A stretch of 64,000 bases of DNA from Modicisalibacter sp033446685. Lineage in GTDB: Bacteria > Pseudomonadota > Gammaproteobacteria > Pseudomonadales > Halomonadaceae. Each line of letters starts with the position of its first letter. Positions within the stretch are counted from its first letter, which is position 1. A program made the position numbers and the translations under genes. The stretch is taken from assembly GCF_033446685.1 (NCBI RefSeq), contig NZ_JAWQLY010000009.1, positions 154,323 to 218,322 on the forward strand. The letters run 5' to 3'. This document shows, one piece after another, positions 11,198-19,561 of this stretch. Under the pieces are notes generated by a model. That model made no database searches and had not been told where the DNA came from. It saw only the letters and a program-made list of their open reading frames with translations.

Positions 11198-12307
11198 GTG
11201 GCCGATAGGGACAGTGTTCTAGTCTTTTACGATGACCGTGTGCTGGCACATCAACCAGACGGTCATGGCACATTTCTTTCCCGTCGTATGGACAAGCGGC
11301 TTCGGGAGACGCTGGCCGGGCTAGGGGTGGCCTGGAAGTATCCGGAGCATCCCGGCCGTCTGACTGCGATTCTCGAGTTGCTCGAGCACGATCCCGTCGC
11401 CGGCGTGCGCTTCGAGGCGGGCGCCCAGGCCACTTCCGAGCAACTTGGCCGTGTGCATACGACCGGCTATCTCGAAACCATTAATCAGTTGCGTGGCAAG
11501 AAGGCCTGGCTCGATGTCGATACGACCGCCGTCTCGCCCGGCAGTATCGAAGCGGCGGAAGTGGCCGCCGGTACCGCTGTGGCGGCCGTGGAAGCGGTCA
11601 TGACGGGACGCGCGGAGTCGGCTTTTGCGCTGGTTCGTCCCCCCGGCCACCATGCCGAGTCGGTCCGCGCCCGGGGATTCTGCCTGTTCAACAACGTTGC
11701 CGTGGCCGCCGCGCATGCCAGGGCCGAGTTCGGCTGCTCGCGGGTCTTGATCGTCGATTGGGACGCCCATCATGGCAACGGGACGCAGGAGATATTCTGG
11801 GCCGATCCCAGTGTGCTGTTTTTCGACATTCACCGGGCCGCCCCCTTCTTTCCCGGATCGGGCAATCTGGAAGATATCGGAGGCGGGCTGGGAGAAGGCA
11901 CGACGGTTAACGTGCCAATGCCAGCCGGTGCCGGAGACACCGCTTACATCAAGGCCTTCCACGACATTCTCGTGCCCGCCACCGAATGGTTCCAGCCCGA
12001 CCTGATTCTCGTCTCGGCGGGGTTCGACCCGCATTGGAACGACCTGGCTCTCAGCGTTTCCTATGAGGGGTTTGGAGCCATGGCCGGCATCCTTCAGGAC
12101 CTGGCCCGGCGTCACTGCGATGGGCGTCTGGCCTTCGTGCTGGAGGGTGGATACAACCTGACCTCTTTGGCGCAAGGTACGAAGAGTGTGCTTAAGGTGC
12201 TGGCGGGGGGCGAGCCTCCCGTGCCCGGTATCATCGGGCTCAAGGAGGTCGATGAAGCCATCGATTTTCATCGCGATGCTTTCATCGTCCCGGAAGACGA
12301 TCGCTGA
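11198..12307 (+). CDS. Histone-deacetylase-family amidohydrolase
   Basis: A 369-residue zinc hydrolase of the HDAC/acetylpolyamine amidohydrolase superfamily. Visible motifs are HPGRLTAI near the N-terminus, RPPGHHAE (His pair), DWDAHHGNGTQ (zinc ligands Asp and His), SAGFDPHW and EGGYN. I set the start at the GTG at 11198 because GGAGGAGG lies six bases before it. An ATG at 11102 would add 32 residues but has no ribosome binding site. Bacterial members deacetylate polyamines, small molecules or lysines; the substrate cannot be told from sequence. An acyl-CoA synthetase-acetyltransferase fusion at 44.7 kb could be a functional counterpart, but that is inference. Confidence 0.88.
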   Translation: MADRDSVLVFYDDRVLAHQPDGHGTFLSRRMDKRLRETLAGLGVAWKYPEHPGRLTAILELLEHDPVAGVRFEAGAQATSEQLGRVHTTGYLETINQLRGKKAWLDVDTTAVSPGSIEAAEVAAGTAVAAVEAVMTGRAESAFALVRPPGHHAESVRARGFCLFNNVAVAAAHARAEFGCSRVLIVDWDAHHGNGTQEIFWADPSVLFFDIHRAAPFFPGSGNLEDIGGGLGEGTTVNVPMPAGAGDTAYIKAFHDILVPATEWFQPDLILVSAGFDPHWNDLALSVSYEGFGAMAGILQDLARRHCDGRLAFVLEGGYNLTSLAQGTKSVLKVLAGGEPPVPGIIGLKEVDEAIDFHRDAFIVPEDDR

Positions 12308-12325
12308 CTTCCTCTGGCATGTGGC

Positions 12326-12346
12326 CTGCAAGCGGCGTGCAGTTTT
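12326..12346 (+). terminator. Possible weak terminator
   Basis: CTGCA and TGCAG form a short 5-bp stem followed by four T, 18 bases past the HDAC-family stop. The stem is short, so this is only a suggestion. Confidence 0.3.
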
Positions 12347-12459
12347 CCAGACAGTTTATCTCCTCGCCGGCTAGCAGTGGCAACCAATAAGCCGTACGCC
12401 AAGATATTCATATATTTTACCTGGCTCCTTCACGCCTGGCGGCTGACGCTACGAGAGCG

Positions 12460-14385
12460 ATGACGATGCGAATTTCGATTTTTCGTGACCGGCTCGCCGG
12501 CAACCGGGAGTTGTTGATTGCGTCCGTGGCGCTATTGTCCATCGGCACCCATCTCGTATTGCGTTTTGGACTCGGCTATCGAGCCGCTCCCTCGGGGGTC
12601 GCCATGGTCGATATCCCTCTATTGGTGGCTTTGGTTGCCGGTTTCCCCCTGCTGCTCGTGTTGGCGAGAAAGCTGGCACATCTCGAGTTTGGAGCCGACT
12701 TGCTGGCCGGGCTATCGATACTCACTGCTCTGCTGCTCGAGGAATACCTGGCGGGGGCGCTGATCGTGCTGATGTTGTCCGGCGGGCAGGCGCTCGAAGG
12801 TTGGGCGGTACGACGTGCATCGTTCGCGCTCGAGGCGCTGGCGAATCGCATGCCCAGCGTGGTGCATCGCTACTGCCAGGGACAGGTCGAGGATGTCGCC
12901 CTTGGAGATATCGCCATAGGTGACAGGATCTCGGTCTATCCGCACGAGACTTGTCCGGTCGATGGCATCGTCGTCGATGGGCAGAGCACCATGAACGAGG
13001 CCTATCTTACCGGCGAACCCTACCTGCTGCCCAAGGCTATAGGCGCCGCGGTGATCTCCGGTGCCATCAATGGCGAAGGGAGGCTGACGGTCCAGGCCAG
13101 CACGCGTGCCGTCGATTCGCGCTATGCCAAGATAATGCAGGTGATGCGCGAGTCGGAGCAGCGCCGCCCCCGGCTTCGCCGTCTGGGTGACCGTATTGGC
13201 AGCCTATATACGCCGCTGGCCCTAGGCATCGCCTTGTTGGCCTGGGCGGCGAGTGGCGATCCCGTGCGCTTTCTGAGCGTCTTGGTGGTGGCGACGCCAT
13301 GCCCGTTGCTGCTCGCCATTCCTGTCGCAGTGATTGGCTCGGTCTCACTCGCCGCGCGACGCGGGATCATCATCCGCAACCCCGGCGTGCTCGAGCGGAT
13401 CGCCACCTGCCGGGTGGCGATCTTCGACAAGACCGGGACATTGACGTACGGCCGCCCGATCGTCAGTGAGATCCTGCCGGCGCCCGGTGTGGCGCATAAA
13501 GACGTACTGGCTTGGGCCGCCAGTCTTGAGCGTTACTCCCGACATCCCCTGGCCACCGCCATCGTGGCAGCGGCCCGAAAGGAAAATCTGGCGCTGAGTG
13601 ACGCCGATGAGGTCAGCGAACGCCCGGGAGAAGGATTGCAGGGTAGCGTGGCGGGCAAGCGCATCAGGGTCACCGGACGCAGCAAGTTCCTGTCCGACCA
13701 TCCCAACTGGGCAGCGCTGCTGCCACCACCCGCCGGCGGGCTGGAATGTATCGTGCTGGTCGAAGAGACCTACTCGGCCCTGTTCAGGTTACGCGACGAA
13801 CCGCGATTGGAGGGGCGCGACTTCATCCACCACCTGTCGCCTTTGCACGGTTTCGAGCGGGTGATGATCGTCTCGGGGGATCGCCAGAGCGAGGTCCGTT
13901 ACCTGGCCAATCAAATTGGTATCGACGAGATTCATGCCAGCCAGAGTCCAGAACAGAAGCTTGCTCTCGTACGTGAGGCGACGCAGCGTGCACCGACCTT
14001 GTTCATGGGGGATGGCACCAACGATGCACCGGCGTTGGCTGCGGCCACCGTCGGAGTCGCCTTCGGCCAAGGCAGCGAAGTCGCCTCGGAAGCCGCCGAT
14101 GCCGTCGTGCTTGACAGCACCCTGGGCCGCGTCGATGAACTGCTACATATCGGCCGGCGCATGCGCGTCATCGCCCTGCAGAGCGCCATTGGCGGCATGG
14201 GGCTGAGTCTCGTAGCGGTGGGGATAGCAGCCATAGGTTACCTGCCACCCGTCAACGGAGCGCTGCTGCAGGAAATCATCGATGTGCTGGCCGTGATGAA
14301 TGCCTTGCGAGCCGCGTTTACGCCTCGTCAGCTTTCCGATTATGTCCCAAGCCACGTGCTACCGGCCGCGACCGAAGCCCTATAA
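12460..14385 (+). CDS. P1B-type heavy-metal ATPase with TPC motif
   Basis: A 641-residue P-type ATPase with no N-terminal metal-binding domain. It has the actuator motif LTGEP, the membrane motif VATPCPLLLAIP (Thr-Pro-Cys at about residues 279-281), the phosphorylation site DKTGTLT (Asp about 323), the P1B SRHPLA motif and GDGTNDAPAL. The arrangement of membrane helices is that of P1B pumps. TPC in place of CPC or SPC is a minor class whose metals (Fe, Co, Ni or others) are not settled. No metalloregulator or metallochaperone is adjacent. ATG at 12460 or 12466; GAGAG lies just upstream. The ATPase stands alone between the HDAC and erythromycin-esterase-like genes. Confidence 0.88.
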   Translation: MTMRISIFRDRLAGNRELLIASVALLSIGTHLVLRFGLGYRAAPSGVAMVDIPLLVALVAGFPLLLVLARKLAHLEFGADLLAGLSILTALLLEEYLAGALIVLMLSGGQALEGWAVRRASFALEALANRMPSVVHRYCQGQVEDVALGDIAIGDRISVYPHETCPVDGIVVDGQSTMNEAYLTGEPYLLPKAIGAAVISGAINGEGRLTVQASTRAVDSRYAKIMQVMRESEQRRPRLRRLGDRIGSLYTPLALGIALLAWAASGDPVRFLSVLVVATPCPLLLAIPVAVIGSVSLAARRGIIIRNPGVLERIATCRVAIFDKTGTLTYGRPIVSEILPAPGVAHKDVLAWAASLERYSRHPLATAIVAAARKENLALSDADEVSERPGEGLQGSVAGKRIRVTGRSKFLSDHPNWAALLPPPAGGLECIVLVEETYSALFRLRDEPRLEGRDFIHHLSPLHGFERVMIVSGDRQSEVRYLANQIGIDEIHASQSPEQKLALVREATQRAPTLFMGDGTNDAPALAAATVGVAFGQGSEVASEAADAVVLDSTLGRVDELLHIGRRMRVIALQSAIGGMGLSLVAVGIAAIGYLPPVNGALLQEIIDVLAVMNALRAAFTPRQLSDYVPSHVLPAATEAL

Positions 14386-14585
14386 AGTTTCGATGTCAGC
14401 CGTTTGTCGGTCAACGCGCTACGACGAGAGTCGAAGCCGGCGTGCCTCGACGTAGGGATCGCGTTTAACGAGCGCTGATTTCTTCCATTCTTGCGCTATG
14501 ACAAGCTTTTGGCGTCTAGCTCCACGCGGCGCATGCCGGTCTCCTAGACTCTGTGGGGAATGGGTCTTGAAGGCGCCAGTTCTGT

Positions 14586-15908
14586 ATGGTCACTCCCCTT
14601 AACTGTGTTCGTCGGTTTGCCACACGGCTCGAAGAGCGCCCAAGCGATTATGACGCTTTGCTGGAGCAAACAGGAGACAGGGATATCGTGTTGCTCGGCG
14701 AGGCATCCCATGGCACGGCCGAGTTCTACCTCATGCGAGGGGAGATCACCCAGCGACTGATCGAGGAAAAGGGCTTCGAGGCGGTGTTGGTCGAAGCAGA
14801 CTGGCCCGACGCCTTGCGCCTCAATCGCTATATCAGAGATGCCAGCCAGGACTCGTTGATGGAGGCTTTCGATGATTTTCAGCGCTTTCCTCGGTGGATG
14901 TGGCGAAACAATGACGTCCGGGACTTTATTGCCGATCTATACGAACATAATGTCGCTCGACCGTCGGCGGCGCAGGTCGGCTTTTATGGACTGGACCTCT
15001 ATAGCCTGCATCGTTCAGCGGAGGCCGTGATCGGCTACTTGTCACGGGTCGACCCTGAGCAAGCCGAGTTGGCTCGCCAGGGATATGCGTGCCTCGACCA
15101 CCACGGAGATCCTTTCCATTATGGCCGCGATGCCGCCTTCGGCCTGAGTAAATCCTGTGAAGAGGCCTCGATCAGGCTATTGTGCGACCTGCTCGCCAAG
15201 GCGGAAGGCTATCTGGCCCATGACGGGCGCCCGGCCTCGGACGAACAGTTCTTTGCCGAGCAGAATGCACGGGTCGTAGTCAATGCCGAGGCGTACTATC
15301 GTGCCATGTTCCGAACGCGGGTCGATACCTGGAATCTTCGCGATGAACATATGGCGGATACCTTGGCTGAGTTGCACTATTACCTGCGCAGCCAGGGCGG
15401 TCGTGGACGTATCGTAGTCTGGGCGCACAATTCCCACCTGGGCGATGCCCGCGGAACGGAAATGGGCTGGGTGCATCACCAGCATAACGTCGGTCAGCTG
15501 GTTCGGCAGCGTTTTGGCCCCCAGCGTGTACTGCTTGTCGGATTCACCACTCATACGGGGTATGTCTCGGCCGCCAGGGATTGGGATGCGCCCGTTGAAC
15601 ATCGCTGGGTCCGGCCCTCATGCGAAGACAGTTATGAACGTCTCTTTCACGCCAGTGGACTCGATCGCTTTTACCTGCCGCTCGAAGCCACTCATGCCGA
15701 TCCCTTGCGGGCCAGGCTGCTCGAGCGGGCTATCGGAGTAATCTATCGCCCCGACACGGAGCGCGTCAGCCATTATTTCCAGGCATCGCTTCCCACTCAG
15801 TTCGATGCCATTTTTCACCTTGACGAAACGACCGCCGTAGAGCCCTTCGACAGGCATGAAATCTGGCAGCGGGAAGACGTACCCGAAACGTATCCATTTG
15901 GGATCTAA
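14586..15908 (+). CDS. Erythromycin-esterase-family protein
   Basis: A 440-residue protein of the EreA/EreB-like superfamily. It shows LLGEASHGTAEFYLMR with the conserved Glu and His, VEADWPDALRLNRYI, and WAHNSHLGDARGTEMGW. Most chromosomal members are not macrolide resistance enzymes; they occur in stress gene clusters of proteobacteria and their substrates are unknown, so resistance should not be inferred. The start is weakly supported by its ribosome binding site. It is followed by an AT-rich noncoding stretch. Confidence 0.85.
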   Translation: MVTPLNCVRRFATRLEERPSDYDALLEQTGDRDIVLLGEASHGTAEFYLMRGEITQRLIEEKGFEAVLVEADWPDALRLNRYIRDASQDSLMEAFDDFQRFPRWMWRNNDVRDFIADLYEHNVARPSAAQVGFYGLDLYSLHRSAEAVIGYLSRVDPEQAELARQGYACLDHHGDPFHYGRDAAFGLSKSCEEASIRLLCDLLAKAEGYLAHDGRPASDEQFFAEQNARVVVNAEAYYRAMFRTRVDTWNLRDEHMADTLAELHYYLRSQGGRGRIVVWAHNSHLGDARGTEMGWVHHQHNVGQLVRQRFGPQRVLLVGFTTHTGYVSAARDWDAPVEHRWVRPSCEDSYERLFHASGLDRFYLPLEATHADPLRARLLERAIGVIYRPDTERVSHYFQASLPTQFDAIFHLDETTAVEPFDRHEIWQREDVPETYPFGI

Positions 15909-16204
15909 AATTTTCTTTAGGAATGATTGGGAGTCTAATGTTTTATGGGTAAGTTTTTCATTGGAAAAGTTAAACTTTAAACCCGAACTGATCGATGCTG
16001 GGTAACTTTACGTTAAAATTAATTTCTTTTTAAAAAAGCTTCTTATTCTGTTGGTTGGGATGGTGCTATTTTCCGGGATTGCCAGATTTTTAATCTGGGG
16101 GTAGGCGGGTTGGGCTATCCTGCGTAATGTGTGGCAACCTTGATAATGATGTTTTTTAGTTGTCGCTAAATTGAAAAATAACCTAGCCAAGGAAGGAAGA
16201 GGTT
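15909..16204 (+). other. AT-rich intergenic region with hairpin and FNR half-site
   Basis: About 296 bp, much richer in A+T than the flanks. It contains a perfect hairpin (CCAGATT, TTT, AATCTGG at 16082-16098) and TTGATAATGATGTT at 16140-16153, which matches only one half of an FNR box. The hairpin lacks a T-tract. It probably carries the promoter for the zinc-ribbon/FNR-like pair. Confidence 0.4.
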
Positions 16205-16450
16205 ATGCTGAATGCTATGTATAACTCTGATAAAAGATTTGGAGAAAATCGCCGCTTGTTCGAGTGTTGTGCCTGCAAGGCCATGATTTATGCAAAAAAG
16301 CAGGATGCTTTGCCTTGTTGCTTGTTTTGTGGAAACAGCGACTTCCAGATGCTCGCCAAGGCCGGTAAAACAGTCGCTGGTAGAAAAGCATTTGATTTGC
16401 TTTTCCAGCCTGACGAAGCTGACAAGGCTTCATGCAAGAAAGGTACTTGA
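16205..16450 (+). CDS. Small zinc-ribbon-like protein upstream of FNR-like regulator
   Basis: An 81-residue protein with two cysteine clusters, FECCACKAMIYA and LPCCLFCGNS, each containing CxxC, spaced like a rubredoxin or zinc ribbon. The ATG follows a strong GGAAGGAAGAGG. I do not recognise the family. Its stop codon overlaps the ribosome binding site of the FNR-like regulator, so the two are co-expressed. A role as metal-binding or redox partner of the regulator is possible, but only context supports it. Confidence 0.75.
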   Translation: MLNAMYNSDKRFGENRRLFECCACKAMIYAKKQDALPCCLFCGNSDFQMLAKAGKTVAGRKAFDLLFQPDEADKASCKKGT

Positions 16451-16460
16451 GGAATTCTTC

Positions 16461-17156
16461 ATGAAGACAGCCCAAACCCAGATGCCTCAATGGTCGAGGC
16501 AACTTGATGAACCGACCAATTTTCCAGAATCTGAGGCGATAAGGCGCGTTTCGCGTACGCTCCCAGCTCTGCGGAGAAAGCAAGTGCTCGTCAGCCAGGG
16601 TGATGTATTTCATGGCCTGTACATTGTGCGCTGCGGCATGTTGAAGCAGAGCCAATGGGGCCACGATGGTGACGAGCAGATTACCCATTTTCTGCTTCCT
16701 GGAGACGTCATCGGATTAGATGCAATCGTGGATAGGCGTTATCAGGGGCTGGTCACGGCGCTGGAGACGGTTGGCATCATGCAGATCCCTTTTGCGAGAA
16801 TTGAGGATTTTCCCGGTGACTACCAGAACCACTTGCAGTTGCTGAGCTATTTGAGCCGTGCCATGCAGCGTGAACATATACGCCTGCGTCACATGATGGC
16901 CCAGCCGTCCGACCTCCGCTTGGCCCGTTTTTTCCTTGCCATGTCTCATAATTTTAAGATACAGGGATATTCTTCATGTCGTTTCCGGCTGCCCATGTCG
17001 CGTTGCGAGATAGCCAGCTATCTAAACATGGCTTTCGAAACCACCAGTCGCCTGATTAGCCGTTTCCAGAAAATGGGTATTATGTCGGCCAAGGGACACG
17101 AGTACTGTATCCATGATGTCCATGCTTTGAAACAGGTCGCTGAGTCAGAAAAATAA
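16461..17156 (+). CDS. FNR/CRP-family regulator without iron-sulfur cysteines
   Basis: A 231-residue regulator: cyclic-nucleotide-binding-like beta roll (LVSQGDVFHGLYIVRCGMLK, HFLLPGDVIGLDAI), a dimerisation helix, and a winged helix (RFRLPMSRCEIASYLNMAFE, then TTSRLISRFQKMGIM). The recognition helix keeps the Glu-x-x-Ser-Arg of FNR, so it should read TTGAT half-sites. The N-terminal Cys cluster of FNR is absent, and the position of FNR Cys122 appears to be Met (GIMQIPFARIED). It therefore should not sense oxygen through a 4Fe-4S cluster; it may act like DNR/FixK-type proteins or respond to a partner. GAGG lies 8 bases before the ATG at 16461. It is the best local candidate for binding the FNR boxes in this window. 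Confidence 0.9.
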   Translation: MKTAQTQMPQWSRQLDEPTNFPESEAIRRVSRTLPALRRKQVLVSQGDVFHGLYIVRCGMLKQSQWGHDGDEQITHFLLPGDVIGLDAIVDRRYQGLVTALETVGIMQIPFARIEDFPGDYQNHLQLLSYLSRAMQREHIRLRHMMAQPSDLRLARFFLAMSHNFKIQGYSSCRFRLPMSRCEIASYLNMAFETTSRLISRFQKMGIMSAKGHEYCIHDVHALKQVAESEK

Positions 17157-17393
17157 TAAAATATGTTATAAATGGGTGTGCGCTACTAGCGCTAAAGCGA
17201 TGAAAGATCAGCCGGTGCTGGTGCGTTAGATTATGACTTGCGTCAAGGTTCTCGCGGCTAACTGTGCGTAGACTGGATTAAAATAGGGCGTATGCTGATG
17301 TGTCAGGTTTGATTGAAAACTTTACATGTCTGTCCTACCTCAGCGTCCTGACTATTAAGATGACCCACCGCTTGTTAACAGGAGGATACACTT

Positions 17394-17891
17394 ATGCAGC
17401 GCGAGCCGAGTAACATTTTTGGCCAGGTATTCAATGCCTTCGAACCGTGGGCCAAGCTCAACAACGCCATCATCAACAATATGCAGAATACCATCCAGTT
17501 TCAATTGGAGGCGCTGCAGCGGTACAACCACCTGGGCGCCGAGCATTTGAAAGCGACCAATGGCTCGCAGGATATGAGCGACGTTCAGCATTACGGCGAG
17601 AGGCTCGGCAGCTGGCTGGATCAGATGATGAACGATTTCCGAACCATGGCCGACTTGGGCATGGAATTTCGTGACGAGCTGAGTGAGGCATTTTCCGAAG
17701 TGGGCAGCCAGATATCCCATCAGGTTGAAGACATTTCCCACCAGATCGATGAAGCCAGTCAGCGGGCTGTCACTTTTGTACAAGATTTCGAGCATGAAGA
17801 GGTGGATACAGCCAAAGCCAGGACAAGCAAAACGACTTCAAAAAGCGGCGCACAGCAGGAGCCTTCTCGGCAAGCCAAGGGCCGGACATAA
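17394..17891 (+). CDS. phaP: Phasin, PHA granule surface protein
   Basis: A 165-residue, mostly helical phasin-like protein (IFGQVFNAFEPWAKLNNAII, then QFQLEALQRYNHLGAEHL) with a long amphipathic coiled region and a Lys/Ser/Thr-rich tail. Phasins coat polyhydroxyalkanoate granules and control their size. The ATG follows a strong AGGAGG. A TAAAAT -10-like element lies at 17279-17284 in the 237-bp upstream gap, but no convincing FNR box. The PHA synthase gene is at 28.4-30.2 kb. Confidence 0.85.
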   Translation: MQREPSNIFGQVFNAFEPWAKLNNAIINNMQNTIQFQLEALQRYNHLGAEHLKATNGSQDMSDVQHYGERLGSWLDQMMNDFRTMADLGMEFRDELSEAFSEVGSQISHQVEDISHQIDEASQRAVTFVQDFEHEEVDTAKARTSKTTSKSGAQQEPSRQAKGRT

Positions 17892-17919
17892 CCTTGCCCG
17901 TCCTGAACATCCAGTCTCC

Positions 17920-17938
17920 AGGGGGCGAACAGCCCCCT
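17920..17938 (+). terminator. Hairpin between convergent genes
   Basis: AGGGGGC and GCCCCCT form a 7-bp stem with a GAACA loop between the phasin stop and the stop of the convergent gene at 17938. There is no long T-tract. It may serve as a shared terminator. Confidence 0.5.
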
Positions 17939-18489
17939 CATTCTGCGCCTTGCCTCTTTCTTTCGGCTTCATTTCTCTCGGATTTTGACCGCTCTTCGAA
18001 CCCAGGATAGGAAGGCGTTTCGGGCCAGTGAGTCTGAAAGGCGTGAAGGATTCTGCATTCGGCCTCTTTCTGGGCAAGAATATCGTTTAACAGGGTACGC
18101 AAGTTCCCGTGGCTGAGGTGCCGGACCCATGTCCGATACCGACATAAAGAGCTATGGGCGAGAAAATGCGCCTCGTCCAGTGACTGGAAAGCTACCGCTT
18201 CGCGCAGGAAGAAGAAGTGTTTGCCTTTTTGAGACATGTCGAATAATAAAGGCGTCGTCAAGAAAACGTCGTAAGGCACCTCATGGGTTATATCCGTTTC
18301 GATGAGCCTATCCAGCCGGCCCTGGCATTCGCTGGTCAAGTCACTCATCAATTTGGACAAATTGTTTCGTAACGTGAGATAACGTAAAGCAAGAATGTGA
18401 TAGCGTCCCTTCTCGCTGGCTTCATGCTCGATGGCTTGTCGGAGAATGCCAGAGTCGGACACTGGCATTATGGAAACGTTGTTTTGCAT
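17938..18489 (-). CDS. Hypothetical helical protein, possibly ferritin-like
   Basis: A 183-residue protein that I do not recognise. It is predicted to be largely helical with spaced Glu and His (EHEASEKGRYHIL; LDEAHFLAHSS; QKEAECRILHAFQTHW), which recalls ferritin-like or hemerythrin-like bundles but is not a proven match. The C-terminus is highly charged (ERSKSERNEAERKRQ). AAGG precedes the ATG. It is transcribed toward the phasin gene from a 295-bp AT-rich region shared with the small gene at 18785. Confidence 0.65.
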   Translation of the reverse strand: MQNNVSIMPVSDSGILRQAIEHEASEKGRYHILALRYLTLRNNLSKLMSDLTSECQGRLDRLIETDITHEVPYDVFLTTPLLFDMSQKGKHFFFLREAVAFQSLDEAHFLAHSSLCRYRTWVRHLSHGNLRTLLNDILAQKEAECRILHAFQTHWPETPSYPGFEERSKSERNEAERKRQGAE

Positions 18490-18668
18490 GGTATAACCTT
18501 GACATAATCTAATTTAGGTATTGGGCGGTCAGTATTGATAAATCCTTAACCCCGCTGCAGGCCGGGTTTGTGGATTTAGATGGTGAATGTGATATGGCTA
18601 AATGAATACTGCCTAATGGATAAGATTGATAGCTCTCAAAAGCATACATGGCGAAGGGTGAATAAACC

Positions 18669-18731
18669 TTGATGTTGAGCAAGGTTTTGAAAATTATATC
18701 GCTTACGAAATTGAATTGATGTGCCTATACT
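18669..18731 (+). promoter_or_regulatory. FNR-type box with downstream promoter elements
   Basis: TTGATGTTGAGCAA at 18669-18682 matches the FNR consensus in 9 of 10 positions and is the core of a longer CCTTG/CAAGG inverted repeat. Downstream, TTACGA (18703-18708), 17 bp and TATACT (18726-18731) form a good sigma-70 promoter, placing the box near -62 (class I). A weaker TACGAA begins 28.5 bp from the box centre as class II alternative. It should drive the genes at 18785 and 19022. Confidence 0.65.
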
Positions 18732-18784
18732 CCAATATAGTTAAGGTGAAGCGTTTGCTAATTCAATAAAAGGTGGGGTTAAGC

Positions 18785-18973
18785 ATGACTATTTATCATG
18801 TTTACAAGGCTGTTTGTGTATCACCAGCGAGCGCTGACGAGACAGCGGAGTACTGGATCGTCGACAGCCGCGCGCCCAGCCAGCACTCGGATCGCCTGGT
18901 CGTGGATCGCTTTGACAGCCAGGAAAACGCCGAAGCGCAGGCAAAACGCCTGAACAAGGAACACGCCGCTTGA
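18785..18973 (+). CDS. Small hypothetical protein
   Basis: A 62-residue acidic protein starting MTIYHVYKAV, with WIVDSRAPSQHSDRLVVDRF in the middle and a helical Glu/Lys-rich tail. I do not recognise it. The ATG at 18785 is preceded by AGGTGGGG; a GTG at 18773 overlaps that site and is less likely. It lies below an FNR-type box and 48 bases upstream of an outer-membrane protein gene, so both are probably one transcript. Confidence 0.65.
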   Translation: MTIYHVYKAVCVSPASADETAEYWIVDSRAPSQHSDRLVVDRFDSQENAEAQAKRLNKEHAA

Positions 18974-19021
18974 GCTTCGTCCGAGAGGCAAGGACAAAGC
19001 CTGGCCGGAGAGAAGTTGACC

Positions 19022-19546
19022 ATGAAAAACCGCGTTATGCTCGGTAGCACCGTCCTCTGTGTCGGGCTATTTGCAATACCCGCTCAAGCGTATCACGGCG
19101 GCCATAGCGAGCAGTACTTCGCTGTCGATGTCCTTTTCTGGGAATATGATCCTGAAGAAGCATCTGCAGTGTCTGACATGGGAGTACGGTTCCGTGCCGG
19201 AAAGTTATATAACGAATTCCTGGGTGTGGAAGGCCATCTGGCAACGGGAGGCTCCGACGAAGAAGAGCGCAGTGAAGGTGAACTGGACTATCTGGCGGGC
19301 GTTTATGGCAAATTGGCTCTTCCTATAGACCAAAAGTTGCATCTTTACGCATTGTTGGGCGTCAGTACGCTCGGTGGTGATTTTACCCCGGGAGACGATA
19401 ACGTTTCCGATCTGTCCGGTGGGTTCGGGGCAGAGTTGGGCATCACGCCGAATCTGGCGATCAACGCGGACTACATGCGTTATGCCGATACCTCGGAAGC
19501 CATATTCGACTCGATCGGTGTGGGCGTGGTTTACCATTTTCGTTGA
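19022..19546 (+). CDS. Small outer-membrane beta-barrel protein
   Basis: A 174-residue protein with a signal peptide (MLGSTVLCVGLFAIPAQA) and alternating-residue strands ending in VGVVYHFR, a C-terminal aromatic typical of outer-membrane barrels. The length fits an eight-strand porin-like or OmpW/OmpA-like barrel. The acidic loops (SDEEERSEGE) suit a halophile. A TTG at 19016 is in frame, but the ATG at 19022 is preferred because GGAGAGAAG precedes it. It converges on atpG with only 15 bases between. Confidence 0.8.
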   Translation: MKNRVMLGSTVLCVGLFAIPAQAYHGGHSEQYFAVDVLFWEYDPEEASAVSDMGVRFRAGKLYNEFLGVEGHLATGGSDEEERSEGELDYLAGVYGKLALPIDQKLHLYALLGVSTLGGDFTPGDDNVSDLSGGFGAELGITPNLAINADYMRYADTSEAIFDSIGVGVVYHFR

Positions 19547-19561
19547 CGTTACCGAGCCCCG

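Noticed and set aside
11321..12331. 336-codon minus-strand frame opposite the HDAC-family gene
   Set aside because: The plus strand encodes all HDAC motifs; the opposite frame is a high-GC shadow without features.
14586..15908. Macrolide resistance gene
   Set aside because: The protein belongs to the erythromycin-esterase superfamily, but chromosomal stress-cluster members are common and there is no resistance context.
16140..16153. Possible FNR box before the zinc-ribbon gene
   Set aside because: TTGATAATGATGTT matches only the left half, and no -10 lies at the expected distance.
17239..17249. CTTG-N3-CAAG palindrome before the phasin gene as FNR box
   Set aside because: The half-site spacing is wrong for FNR (needs 14 bp with four central bases), and it is not at the right distance from the TAAAAT element.
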